In this document: positions 1-18,727 of the stretch, in pieces
Position numbering within the stretch: the first letter of the stretch is position 1
Layout of the letters: each line of letters starts with the position of its first letter
Assembly: GCA_035041965.1 (NCBI GenBank)
Contig: JAPYMA010001877.1
Location: 1 to 64,000, forward strand
From: Anisakis pegreffii
Taxonomy: Eukaryota > Nematoda > Chromadorea > Rhabditida > Anisakidae
DNA: 64,000 bases
Reading direction: 5' to 3'
Made by a program: the position numbers and the translations under genes
Notes under the pieces: model-generated
Told to the model about the DNA's origin: nothing
Database searches by the model: none
Seen by the model: only the letters and a program-made list of their open reading frames with translations

Positions 1-308
1 CTTGTACTTCGTTCAGCCACGTATTGCTCTAGAATGAACTAAATGAATACCATTTTACGTTACGTTGCCTTAATTCAGAACGCATCCACAATGACTCAAT
101 GATGGGTTGGAACGTTTAAAATCACGAATCAGAGGCTAACAAGAATTTGAAAGCGATTAGCCTGATGCAAAATCAATTGGCAGTATATCTTATCATGTGT
201 CAATACTCATATATCAAGAGTTATAATGTTGTTTCGTTTCACTGAGTGCCTTCTGAAACGATTCATACAGTTGCCTGCAAAACAGTTTTTAGATGCTTCA
301 CCTATAGA

Positions 309-328
309 TACACACACACACACACACC
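309..328. repeat. (CA)n microsatellite (mirrored at 11083-11102)
   Basis: A pure CA dinucleotide run of about nine units in each arm, same length in both. Confidence 0.9.
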
Positions 329-2397
329 AGTCACCTTATGAAGCACGCACGCGACGGGGTTCCTTTTCATCTCTGCTGCGCTATTGTATTCTAACACTAT
401 TTTCTTTCTCAGAATCCCCAACAACACTCTTTTTGCCCTTACAGAAGGGACACCTTGAAGCAATGCGTTGCGACTAGTCCTGCATCTGATAACGTACAGA
501 ATCAACACCACACCTACCGAAGCACTCAACTTTTTTCATGTCTTCGGTTGGTTGCCTATATTTTAGGCTTCAAACTATTTCGCAATATTTCGGTTGTTCA
601 GTACTTCAGTCGTCTATTTCAAAGAATTTGATAATTATTTTCATTTAATTTTTTTCATTCAGTTGTCAGATACCACCCCATCAAGAATTCACAATATTCC
701 AAATGCACCACTTTCCACTGCCACAGTTCCTAAGTTTTTTTCTCTAATTGACAATTCACTAATTCCAGCCAAATCCTATCATCAAAAACCACTCTCTTCT
801 CAGATTTGCATACTTTGCAATCTTATCCTTGTACATTCCTTTTTCGTCAAAATTTGCGTTGACAATATAAATCGTTGGGTTATCTTGCAATCGCGATTTA
901 TGATATTACGTGAAATTATTACGATCGCCTATGACTTGAATCAAGCATCAGCTTTTCACGATGAAGTGTTTCCGAGGACAATGATACTAAGATGACAGCT
1001 GATTATAATGTAAAAAGAAACTAGATTTTCATTTTCTCGAAAATAACATTATACACATCATGAAGATCCGAACATTTCTAAGAATAGCGACATCAGTAGA
1101 TGTATGACCAATCCAAGTCTATGGAGACAAGTAAATGAAGGGATCGTGGTGGTACACTCGTTTGAAGTTAGTCGAGTGAAGAATAAATTCAGTTGAACAC
1201 CTGAGGATCTGTTAGAGTTCGAAGCAAACTCTTCCTGTTTACTATTACGAGAACAATTCACTAGCAAAAAAATGTCTTCATTACACAACTCTCTGATACA
1301 AAAAAAACGGAGTTGGATGATTTTAGTTGGGTTTAAGCGATGAATACGGCTAATGATGATTACATCAATACTCAAAACTTGAACCGTCCTTTCAGTAAGA
1401 ATACTGAAATGAAGCACATGAAAAAACCAGATGGATGACATTGATAACTCTGATTGAAGAACGCTAAAAATTGATTTTGTTGAGAAATATTCTATTAGAA
1501 ATACCATAATAATAAAAATTCACCATGTAGCAATTCCGTATGCTAGAGTACTGAAGATAATCGGAGTGATAGGGGATTAAATTAGAATAAAGTCGATTAA
1601 AGGACTCGACGGTATTGAATTAGTTTTAAACTGCCATACATTAACAGATTGTTTGAATGATTTGATAATGATGTATTAGAACTTGTGTTGTGTAGATAAT
1701 TTTAAAGTATGGATGTTAACATTTAACTCATAAATTGTTTTATGCATTCATCAACAATTAGAGCACAAATGTTTTGATTGAACTGCACAACGACCTCCTC
1801 CTGGAAAATACTCTGATGATATTTTGATAGTGCCTTTAGGCATCATTGTTAATTGTTAATAATGGTCCCCATCTTCATATCTTACCATTGCGCGCTTTAT
1901 GGAATCATATCTTACCATCGAATTCTCTAGATTGAAATCAATTTCTGTATTATGGATAGCTTTTTAGGCTTTAATTGTTGATGTATTCGGTTTGTTAATG
2001 TTAATTCAGCATTAACAAAACTGTATATTATTGTTTTTTGTTGTTTGTACAGTCTTGTTGAAGTGCACCGTACTGTCTCAAATCCTTTTCGTAATTCAGT
2101 TCACTGGTTCAAGATTTTAAAGTTTCAGTGCAAATTGTAGAAATGTTCCCAATTTATAGCTTCGTTATCACTGAGTGAAATTGTATTCTTAGGAAGCTAT
2201 AACATTATCATTTTATTGTTATGTTCTCATCACCTTATTGAATTGTATTGTTCTTGTTATACTTTGCCAACTCCTACCGTATATAAACAATATCAATGTA
2301 GCAATCGCCATACTGAAGTCAACAGCTGCAGCAACGTATCTACCATACCTCCAACAGGCTGTCTACTACTGATGACAAAATCACCGTCAAAAACTAT

Positions 2398-3063
2398 CAA
2401 TCAACTACAATTATAATGAACCACTTCAGCACGATCAACAGTTCGAGTTGAAAGCAGCAGTCCAAACAACTATCCCTAGCATTCCAATTAATGCCAACTA
2501 TATCATCCCTTCCATACTGATGTGATGTCCAGTGATATCCACGCTGATGCAATCTTAATAAACTAACTAGAGGAATATCCTAAAAACCAACAACTTCTGA
2601 TGGCAACTGAAAACAATTCGTTCGAACATATTATCATCGAAGCAACTGCTGTCTATCCTCTTGCTCAAACCCAGTAACTTCTTCCAATGGTGAAAGACCC
2701 CATTCCGTATACCAGTTTGAATGATACTCCATTCGATATCCTCGGCATTGAAACTCGACTCAATGAAAGCCGAGCTATCCCCTCCTGACGTTGACCACTC
2801 ACCAGTTTCAAAGCTTTATAGAAGAAGTCCAACTTTGCCGATAAGTCGACTAATTGAATATGAGTGGACATATGAGACTCCGCTCATTCAAGGAACTTCT
2901 ATGATTCCATTCACAAATGTTGATAACAATTGCATTCAACGTCAACTGCAATATGATTCTGCCGTATTACATCGCATAAATCCTATCAAACTCATTATCA
3001 GCACATGAAGGCATCACTGAAGACAATAACTAATTCGTCGACATCACTAGTGTCAGCCTGTGA
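2398..3063 (+). pseudogene. Decayed coding-like stretch followed by A-rich tract (left-arm copy)
   Basis: Successive plus-strand frames give protein-like segments that each end in a stop and continue in another frame. They include one with PLQHDQQFELKAAVQ near 2415-2510, one with EEYPKNQQLLMATENN near 2570-2670, one with KDPIPYTSLNDTPFDILGIE near 2690-2790, and RLIEYEWTYETPLIQGT near 2848-3008. An in-frame TAA sits at 3031. An A-rich tract (3105-3240) lies downstream on the same strand, as in a retrocopy. I recognise no family. The antisense strand also has open frames here, so the orientation is not certain. Confidence 0.3.
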
Positions 3064-3104
3064 ACAACCTAAACAGTCAAAACGAACATCAAACATGAAT
3101 TAAA

Positions 3105-3240
3105 AATGAATGAAAAAAATTGAAAAAAAAGAAAAAAATAAAAAAACAAAAAAAAATAAAATTAAAAAATAAAAAAATAAACAAAATAAAGAAAAGATAA
3201 AATCGAGAAAAAAATAAAAATGAAAAACAAAAAATAAATC
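3105..3240 (+). repeat. A-rich tract
   Basis: Runs of A broken by single G, T or C; mirrored as a T-rich tract at 8171-8306. It could be the tail of a retrocopy ending near 3063, or simple sequence. Confidence 0.8.
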
Positions 3241-4870
3241 AAAGTTCGAATAAATTGCATGAATAATGTTGACTGTAACTGTAAGTGTAATTGAGATTGT
3301 TATCTTTAAGTTTCTCTTTTTCCACTGTATAACTAATATATTTTACGATTATGTCTTAACAAAAGAGTTGGCAAACTACAGTCTGCGATTACGATAAATG
3401 TTCAGTTGGGTTGAGGATATCCTGAAAAACTGCCCAAAAATTCCATCAGAATAACTGATTACCATTCTTGACCGCGACAAATGTTTGCCAACTCCCATTG
3501 TATGAATTTCAATTATACCTCCAATAAGATATCGAAATTATCACCGTGATATATATCATTTTATAATGCTTGCTGCGATGTAATTTCACACTTTCGTTAC
3601 GTAATTGCACATTTAATGCATCACAGTAATTATTATAGTCTTAATTGCTATCTTCTTGTTCGATTATAACCTACTGATAACGTATGGCAGTTTGGTGAGT
3701 AATCACATTTGATCTTGGTATAGCAATGAAGCGATAAAAAAGGCTCATTAGTGAGACAAGACTTAGTCGGAACAACGTTGATACATTCATGAATTAATCA
3801 ACATTTGATATACCTCAAAGACAACTGAAAGAACGGTTCAATACAATTTGACCAATGCAGTTTTTCACTATTCATACTCATTGCTTATACTCAACTCTAA
3901 TCGAAAACACCGTCTCTGTCTCCAAAGGGACCTGAAACGGTGACCTGGTTGATCGCTGGGGAAAATAACCAACAAAAATGAAAAACTAAAACCCCACACA
4001 ACGAATGCTCATGTCAACAATGAGCGTCGGAATATTTGAATATGCAAATTTTTATCCTGCTGACTACTTCGCCACTTCTCCTCTGTCACTGACCAATGAA
4101 TCGCCTGCGAACCACTGAGGGTGATAGGTGGAGGATTGAGGAACGGTGAGTCACTGAAATCGCTCGTTCGGTTAATTAAATCGTGCGTGAGCGAGATTTG
4201 ACCGCTCCTTGTGTTCACTGAATTCATTCAACGAGAATACCACCGAGAAAGTGTGCTTAGTGGTATGTCAGGATGAACCCACATGGTAAATGAGTTGGTT
4301 ATCCATATGACCAACTAAAGTTAATGCTTGGGTAGTAGAATTTAGCAGGTATTTGCTGTCAATCAGTTGTCGAGGGGAAGTTGAACGTAAGTGATGAATT
4401 CTTAAGAACATTTGGCCATTCATCGTAAGTCACAGCTACAAACTTTAAACATTAAAAAAAAATTTAGATCAGCGTTCGGTCAGATGATCATGCTATTTGA
4501 TAATATGCTTTAGAGATGGTTATTTCTTGAATGTAAGGTGATGTTATACGAGTGCTCACATGAGTTTAAGTGTGTGCAAAACACCTGTGACTGAAGGAAA
4601 TTTCTTCGTAAACCATTGGGCATGTAGACCTTAACAGAACAATTCTATGCATTCAGTCCCTTTTGGCTGCATAGGTGTCACGAAATCTCATCTGTGAACA
4701 ATGATAGGAACCGGAAAACATATAGAAACAATAACAGAAACTAGACAAGCTTTATTAAACTTTCAAAACATCTCAATAGCCGATAATATTATATGATGAA
4801 TATACGATCATATTTCATAATCTATGATTTCGACCTCAGTTTCACATTACAATTTTGCAACAACTCCGAG

Positions 4871-5337
4871 TTATCGATCTGGTGATCGATTACTTCCAGT
4901 ATTACTTGGCACTGATTGTAGGACCTGAAAAAAATCGCGATTGTCAAGATCACCTTGATTTCACTAACCCGAAACATTCTCGATATTGTTATACGATAAA
5001 TAAGTTTGCCATTTAATCGACAATCCACCTTGTCATTACTTGGGCTTTCAACTAATGATTCACTGTCTTGTGTTTCATCTTCCATCTCCATCTTCCGTTT
5101 CTTGCTACTTTTCGAGCTCTTTCGACTTCCTATTTTCCAACTCTTTCCACTTAATACTTTCGAACTCTTTCGGCTTCCTATTTTCCAACTGTTTCGGTTT
5201 AGTACTGTCGAACCCGTTCGGCTTCCTATTTTCCAACTGTTTCGGCTTAGTACTGTCGAACCCGTTCGGCTTCCTATTTTCCAACTCCTTTGGCTTTGTG
5301 TTTTCGAACTGTTTCGGCTTTTTACCTTAATTGTCAT
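4871..5337 (-). CDS. Possible Lys/Ser-rich 16-residue-repeat protein (left-arm copy)
   Basis: Exact mirror copy of the gene model at 6074-6540. The exons would be 5337-4969 and 4924-4871, with a 44-base intron. The two copies point away from each other's 3' ends, with their 5' ends facing the central microsatellite (about 730 bases apart), so any promoter would lie within the TTA/TAA tract. Unread through the intron, the frame ends at 4822. Confidence 0.35.
5130..5310. repeat. 48-bp tandem repeat (left arm)
   Basis: Three to four imperfect copies of a 48-bp unit containing GGCTTCCTATTTTCCAACT. The mirrored array is at 6101-6281. It encodes the WKIGSR repeats. Confidence 0.8.
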
Positions 5338-5499
5338 TTCATTATTTTATATTCTTTTCTTGATTTTTATAATCACTACCATCACAATAGAATCCCCATT
5401 TTGATTTGACTGTTATTCTTATTATTGTTATAATACTATTATTGATTATTACTGTTCTTATTGTTATTATTGTTGTTGTTATTATTATTGTTATTATCG

Positions 5500-5911
<412 letters not shown>

Positions 5912-6073
5912 CGATAATAACAATAATAATAACAACAACAATAATAACAATAAGAACAGTAATAATCAATAATAGTATTATAACAATAATAAGAATAACA
6001 GTCAAATCAAAATGGGGATTCTATTGTGATGGTAGTGATTATAAAAATCAAGAAAAGAATATAAAATAATGAA

Positions 6074-6540
6074 ATGACAATTAAGGTAAAAAGCCGAAAC
6101 AGTTCGAAAACACAAAGCCAAAGGAGTTGGAAAATAGGAAGCCGAACGGGTTCGACAGTACTAAGCCGAAACAGTTGGAAAATAGGAAGCCGAACGGGTT
6201 CGACAGTACTAAACCGAAACAGTTGGAAAATAGGAAGCCGAAAGAGTTCGAAAGTATTAAGTGGAAAGAGTTGGAAAATAGGAAGTCGAAAGAGCTCGAA
6301 AAGTAGCAAGAAACGGAAGATGGAGATGGAAGATGAAACACAAGACAGTGAATCATTAGTTGAAAGCCCAAGTAATGACAAGGTGGATTGTCGATTAAAT
6401 GGCAAACTTATTTATCGTATAACAATATCGAGAATGTTTCGGGTTAGTGAAATCAAGGTGATCTTGACAATCGCGATTTTTTTCAGGTCCTACAATCAGT
6501 GCCAAGTAATACTGGAAGTAATCGATCACCAGATCGATAA
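6074..6540 (+). CDS. Possible Lys/Ser-rich 16-residue-repeat protein (right-arm copy)
   Basis: ATG at 6074 opens 123 codons. Residues about 19-75 are imperfect copies of a 16-residue unit beginning WKIGSR, encoded by 48-bp tandem repeats. A basic KKRK cluster and an acidic Glu/Asp/Ser stretch follow. A GTTAGT donor after 6442 and a TTTTTTTCAG acceptor ending at 6486 define a 44-base nematode-size intron. Spliced, exon 2 (6487-6540) adds 17 residues and a stop, giving 140 aa; read through, the frame ends at 6589 (171 aa). The basic cluster could be a nuclear localisation signal. I recognise no family, and low-complexity repeats can give chance open frames, so its status as a gene is uncertain. 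An identical copy lies at 4871-5337. Confidence 0.35.
6101..6281. repeat. 48-bp tandem repeat (right arm)
   Basis: Mirror of 5130-5310. Units share AGTTGGAAAATAGGAAGCC and differ by a few substitutions; the first and last copies are the most diverged. Confidence 0.8.
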
Positions 6541-8347
6541 CTCGGAGTTGTTGCAAAATTGTAATGTGAAACTGAGGTCGAAATCATAGATTATGAAATA
6601 TGATCGTATATTCATCATATAATATTATCGGCTATTGAGATGTTTTGAAAGTTTAATAAAGCTTGTCTAGTTTCTGTTATTGTTTCTATATGTTTTCCGG
6701 TTCCTATCATTGTTCACAGATGAGATTTCGTGACACCTATGCAGCCAAAAGGGACTGAATGCATAGAATTGTTCTGTTAAGGTCTACATGCCCAATGGTT
6801 TACGAAGAAATTTCCTTCAGTCACAGGTGTTTTGCACACACTTAAACTCATGTGAGCACTCGTATAACATCACCTTACATTCAAGAAATAACCATCTCTA
6901 AAGCATATTATCAAATAGCATGATCATCTGACCGAACGCTGATCTAAATTTTTTTTTAATGTTTAAAGTTTGTAGCTGTGACTTACGATGAATGGCCAAA
7001 TGTTCTTAAGAATTCATCACTTACGTTCAACTTCCCCTCGACAACTGATTGACAGCAAATACCTGCTAAATTCTACTACCCAAGCATTAACTTTAGTTGG
7101 TCATATGGATAACCAACTCATTTACCATGTGGGTTCATCCTGACATACCACTAAGCACACTTTCTCGGTGGTATTCTCGTTGAATGAATTCAGTGAACAC
7201 AAGGAGCGGTCAAATCTCGCTCACGCACGATTTAATTAACCGAACGAGCGATTTCAGTGACTCACCGTTCCTCAATCCTCCACCTATCACCCTCAGTGGT
7301 TCGCAGGCGATTCATTGGTCAGTGACAGAGGAGAAGTGGCGAAGTAGTCAGCAGGATAAAAATTTGCATATTCAAATATTCCGACGCTCATTGTTGACAT
7401 GAGCATTCGTTGTGTGGGGTTTTAGTTTTTCATTTTTGTTGGTTATTTTCCCCAGCGATCAACCAGGTCACCGTTTCAGGTCCCTTTGGAGACAGAGACG
7501 GTGTTTTCGATTAGAGTTGAGTATAAGCAATGAGTATGAATAGTGAAAAACTGCATTGGTCAAATTGTATTGAACCGTTCTTTCAGTTGTCTTTGAGGTA
7601 TATCAAATGTTGATTAATTCATGAATGTATCAACGTTGTTCCGACTAAGTCTTGTCTCACTAATGAGCCTTTTTTATCGCTTCATTGCTATACCAAGATC
7701 AAATGTGATTACTCACCAAACTGCCATACGTTATCAGTAGGTTATAATCGAACAAGAAGATAGCAATTAAGACTATAATAATTACTGTGATGCATTAAAT
7801 GTGCAATTACGTAACGAAAGTGTGAAATTACATCGCAGCAAGCATTATAAAATGATATATATCACGGTGATAATTTCGATATCTTATTGGAGGTATAATT
7901 GAAATTCATACAATGGGAGTTGGCAAACATTTGTCGCGGTCAAGAATGGTAATCAGTTATTCTGATGGAATTTTTGGGCAGTTTTTCAGGATATCCTCAA
8001 CCCAACTGAACATTTATCGTAATCGCAGACTGTAGTTTGCCAACTCTTTTGTTAAGACATAATCGTAAAATATATTAGTTATACAGTGGAAAAAGAGAAA
8101 CTTAAAGATAACAATCTCAATTACACTTACAGTTACAGTCAACATTATTCATGCAATTTATTCGAACTTTGATTTATTTTTTGTTTTTCATTTTTATTTT
8201 TTTCTCGATTTTATCTTTTCTTTATTTTGTTTATTTTTTTATTTTTTAATTTTATTTTTTTTTGTTTTTTTATTTTTTTCTTTTTTTTCAATTTTTTTCA
8301 TTCATTTTTAATTCATGTTTGATGTTCGTTTTGACTGTTTAGGTTGT

Positions 8348-9013
8348 TCACAGGCTGACACTAGTGATGTCGACGAATTAGTTATTGTCTTCAGTGATGC
8401 CTTCATGTGCTGATAATGAGTTTGATAGGATTTATGCGATGTAATACGGCAGAATCATATTGCAGTTGACGTTGAATGCAATTGTTATCAACATTTGTGA
8501 ATGGAATCATAGAAGTTCCTTGAATGAGCGGAGTCTCATATGTCCACTCATATTCAATTAGTCGACTTATCGGCAAAGTTGGACTTCTTCTATAAAGCTT
8601 TGAAACTGGTGAGTGGTCAACGTCAGGAGGGGATAGCTCGGCTTTCATTGAGTCGAGTTTCAATGCCGAGGATATCGAATGGAGTATCATTCAAACTGGT
8701 ATACGGAATGGGGTCTTTCACCATTGGAAGAAGTTACTGGGTTTGAGCAAGAGGATAGACAGCAGTTGCTTCGATGATAATATGTTCGAACGAATTGTTT
8801 TCAGTTGCCATCAGAAGTTGTTGGTTTTTAGGATATTCCTCTAGTTAGTTTATTAAGATTGCATCAGCGTGGATATCACTGGACATCACATCAGTATGGA
8901 AGGGATGATATAGTTGGCATTAATTGGAATGCTAGGGATAGTTGTTTGGACTGCTGCTTTCAACTCGAACTGTTGATCGTGCTGAAGTGGTTCATTATAA
9001 TTGTAGTTGATTG
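8348..9013 (-). pseudogene. Decayed coding-like stretch (right-arm copy)
   Basis: Exact mirror of 2398-3063 with the same frame breaks. This implies that the decay predates duplication of the arm, or that gene conversion keeps the arms identical. Confidence 0.3.
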
Positions 9014-11403
9014 ATAGTTTTTGACGGTGATTTTGTCATCAGTAGTAGACAGCCTGTTGGAGGTATGGTAGATACGTTGCTGCAGCTGTTGACTTCAGTA
9101 TGGCGATTGCTACATTGATATTGTTTATATACGGTAGGAGTTGGCAAAGTATAACAAGAACAATACAATTCAATAAGGTGATGAGAACATAACAATAAAA
9201 TGATAATGTTATAGCTTCCTAAGAATACAATTTCACTCAGTGATAACGAAGCTATAAATTGGGAACATTTCTACAATTTGCACTGAAACTTTAAAATCTT
9301 GAACCAGTGAACTGAATTACGAAAAGGATTTGAGACAGTACGGTGCACTTCAACAAGACTGTACAAACAACAAAAAACAATAATATACAGTTTTGTTAAT
9401 GCTGAATTAACATTAACAAACCGAATACATCAACAATTAAAGCCTAAAAAGCTATCCATAATACAGAAATTGATTTCAATCTAGAGAATTCGATGGTAAG
9501 ATATGATTCCATAAAGCGCGCAATGGTAAGATATGAAGATGGGGACCATTATTAACAATTAACAATGATGCCTAAAGGCACTATCAAAATATCATCAGAG
9601 TATTTTCCAGGAGGAGGTCGTTGTGCAGTTCAATCAAAACATTTGTGCTCTAATTGTTGATGAATGCATAAAACAATTTATGAGTTAAATGTTAACATCC
9701 ATACTTTAAAATTATCTACACAACACAAGTTCTAATACATCATTATCAAATCATTCAAACAATCTGTTAATGTATGGCAGTTTAAAACTAATTCAATACC
9801 GTCGAGTCCTTTAATCGACTTTATTCTAATTTAATCCCCTATCACTCCGATTATCTTCAGTACTCTAGCATACGGAATTGCTACATGGTGAATTTTTATT
9901 ATTATGGTATTTCTAATAGAATATTTCTCAACAAAATCAATTTTTAGCGTTCTTCAATCAGAGTTATCAATGTCATCCATCTGGTTTTTTCATGTGCTTC
10001 ATTTCAGTATTCTTACTGAAAGGACGGTTCAAGTTTTGAGTATTGATGTAATCATCATTAGCCGTATTCATCGCTTAAACCCAACTAAAATCATCCAACT
10101 CCGTTTTTTTTGTATCAGAGAGTTGTGTAATGAAGACATTTTTTTGCTAGTGAATTGTTCTCGTAATAGTAAACAGGAAGAGTTTGCTTCGAACTCTAAC
10201 AGATCCTCAGGTGTTCAACTGAATTTATTCTTCACTCGACTAACTTCAAACGAGTGTACCACCACGATCCCTTCATTTACTTGTCTCCATAGACTTGGAT
10301 TGGTCATACATCTACTGATGTCGCTATTCTTAGAAATGTTCGGATCTTCATGATGTGTATAATGTTATTTTCGAGAAAATGAAAATCTAGTTTCTTTTTA
10401 CATTATAATCAGCTGTCATCTTAGTATCATTGTCCTCGGAAACACTTCATCGTGAAAAGCTGATGCTTGATTCAAGTCATAGGCGATCGTAATAATTTCA
10501 CGTAATATCATAAATCGCGATTGCAAGATAACCCAACGATTTATATTGTCAACGCAAATTTTGACGAAAAAGGAATGTACAAGGATAAGATTGCAAAGTA
10601 TGCAAATCTGAGAAGAGAGTGGTTTTTGATGATAGGATTTGGCTGGAATTAGTGAATTGTCAATTAGAGAAAAAAACTTAGGAACTGTGGCAGTGGAAAG
10701 TGGTGCATTTGGAATATTGTGAATTCTTGATGGGGTGGTATCTGACAACTGAATGAAAAAAATTAAATGAAAATAATTATCAAATTCTTTGAAATAGACG
10801 ACTGAAGTACTGAACAACCGAAATATTGCGAAATAGTTTGAAGCCTAAAATATAGGCAACCAACCGAAGACATGAAAAAAGTTGAGTGCTTCGGTAGGTG
10901 TGGTGTTGATTCTGTACGTTATCAGATGCAGGACTAGTCGCAACGCATTGCTTCAAGGTGTCCCTTCTGTAAGGGCAAAAAGAGTGTTGTTGGGGATTCT
11001 GAGAAAGAAAATAGTGTTAGAATACAATAGCGCAGCAGAGATGAAAAGGAACCCCGTCGCGTGCGTGCTTCATAAGGTGACTGGTGTGTGTGTGTGTGTG
11101 TATCTATAGGTGAAGCATCTAAAAACTGTTTTGCAGGCAACTGTATGAATCGTTTCAGAAGGCACTCAGTGAAACGAAACAACATTATAACTCTTGATAT
11201 ATGAGTATTGACACATGATAAGATATACTGCCAATTGATTTTGCATCAGGCTAATCGCTTTCAAATTCTTGTTAGCCTCTGATTCGTGATTTTAAACGTT
11301 CCAACCCATCATTGAGTCATTGTGGATGCGTTCTGAATTAAGGCAACGTAACGTAAAATGGTATTCATTTAGTTCATTCTAGATTTATAATGCAGCCACG
11401 TAT

Positions 11404-12639
11404 GAATATTTCCTGGGTGCAAAATTTTCGAGTGTTTCACGAAACAATTCAATGTTACCTATAGATTTTGGCAAGGAATAAAGCTAGTTTCATGCATCTT
11501 TTTTCAAATTTTCATACTGATGATCTCATTTGTCGAGGTGGAATTCAACGCAAAATTTCATCGATATTAATCGAGATCAAATGGAATTCAGGTGAGAAAG
11601 GTTGAATATAACAACATTTGAAAGATATTTTATCATGTACTAACGGAACATGAATCGCTAAGAAGTGCTAACAGTAAGGAAGATTTTGCAGATTACGCAA
11701 AATAACTGCCGCGAATGTGATCAAAAATTGTCATAGCAATATTTACTGAGGAGAGTGCATACATTAACTGAGGACTTAACGGAAATAAGATTCAATAATA
11801 TTCATAGGTTTTCGTTGAATGAATTTGACCTTAATTAACGTAATTTTTATAATGCACTTTAGATCGCCGCATTGCAGCTTGTCCGAAACGTTGGAATGTG
11901 TTCTGTAATGTTGAGAATTAATAACTTCGTGAATTTCGAGCAAAAAGTGAGCTGTTTTGGACTGTTAAAATTGTTCTATGAATTTTGCATACGAAAATCT
12001 GTTTACCATTGCTTGATTAAATAGAGATTGTGAATCATTTAGCAATGCTCCTTGAAATCCACAACAATGACATAGCTACATCACTCGGTTTCAAGCAAAA
12101 CTCCGCGAGTGGGAAAGTTCCCGTTCATAGAGGAAAGTTTTACTCAAAATCAAGTAGTGCACAAATTTTGATTTCGTTAGTTTAAAATGATGCAACTTGA
12201 AATGTGTTTCAGGATTATGGTTGTTTAAGTTGATTATTGAGTTTGCGTGTGGTCTTGCTCACAAATTAGAATGACCGTACGTGGACTGTTGATGTTTTCC
12301 TTGTAGAAATCACACAGAAATTCCAGTCTTTTTAGGTTCCCAAAATCTAATATGCCTGAGTTCTTCGTTTAGTTATACTTTCTGGCATATTGAGATATTT
12401 AGTTGTTCTGTTTCGAATCGTTCAATGGGCCGTTGTCTTCGTATAGCATAATGTTATAGGTTGTTTGACGGCTACTGTAGATTATTGACTCACCACTCAG
12501 CGTCCGAACGCTCCAACGTCACTTTCATCGACTTCGAGTCGTACCCAGTCCAGCAATCTTTTTAGGTCTCCGTAAGGAATATTCCTATTATCATTTTGGA
12601 TTGCGGGACTTACCTGAAATACCAAAAATATTATTGAAA
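11404..12639. other. Non-coding region upstream of the helicase gene
   Basis: No supportable open frame, RNA gene or repeat was seen. It must hold the promoter and 5' untranslated region of the helicase gene. No TATA box or trans-splice acceptor could be assigned with confidence. Confidence 0.5.

Positions 12640-18727
<6,088 letters not shown>

Noticed and set aside
594..1507. Open frames of 133 and 149 codons (mirrored at 9904-10817)
   Set aside because: No family similarity, no coding-like composition, and no clear promoter or splice context; chance frames in AT-rich DNA.
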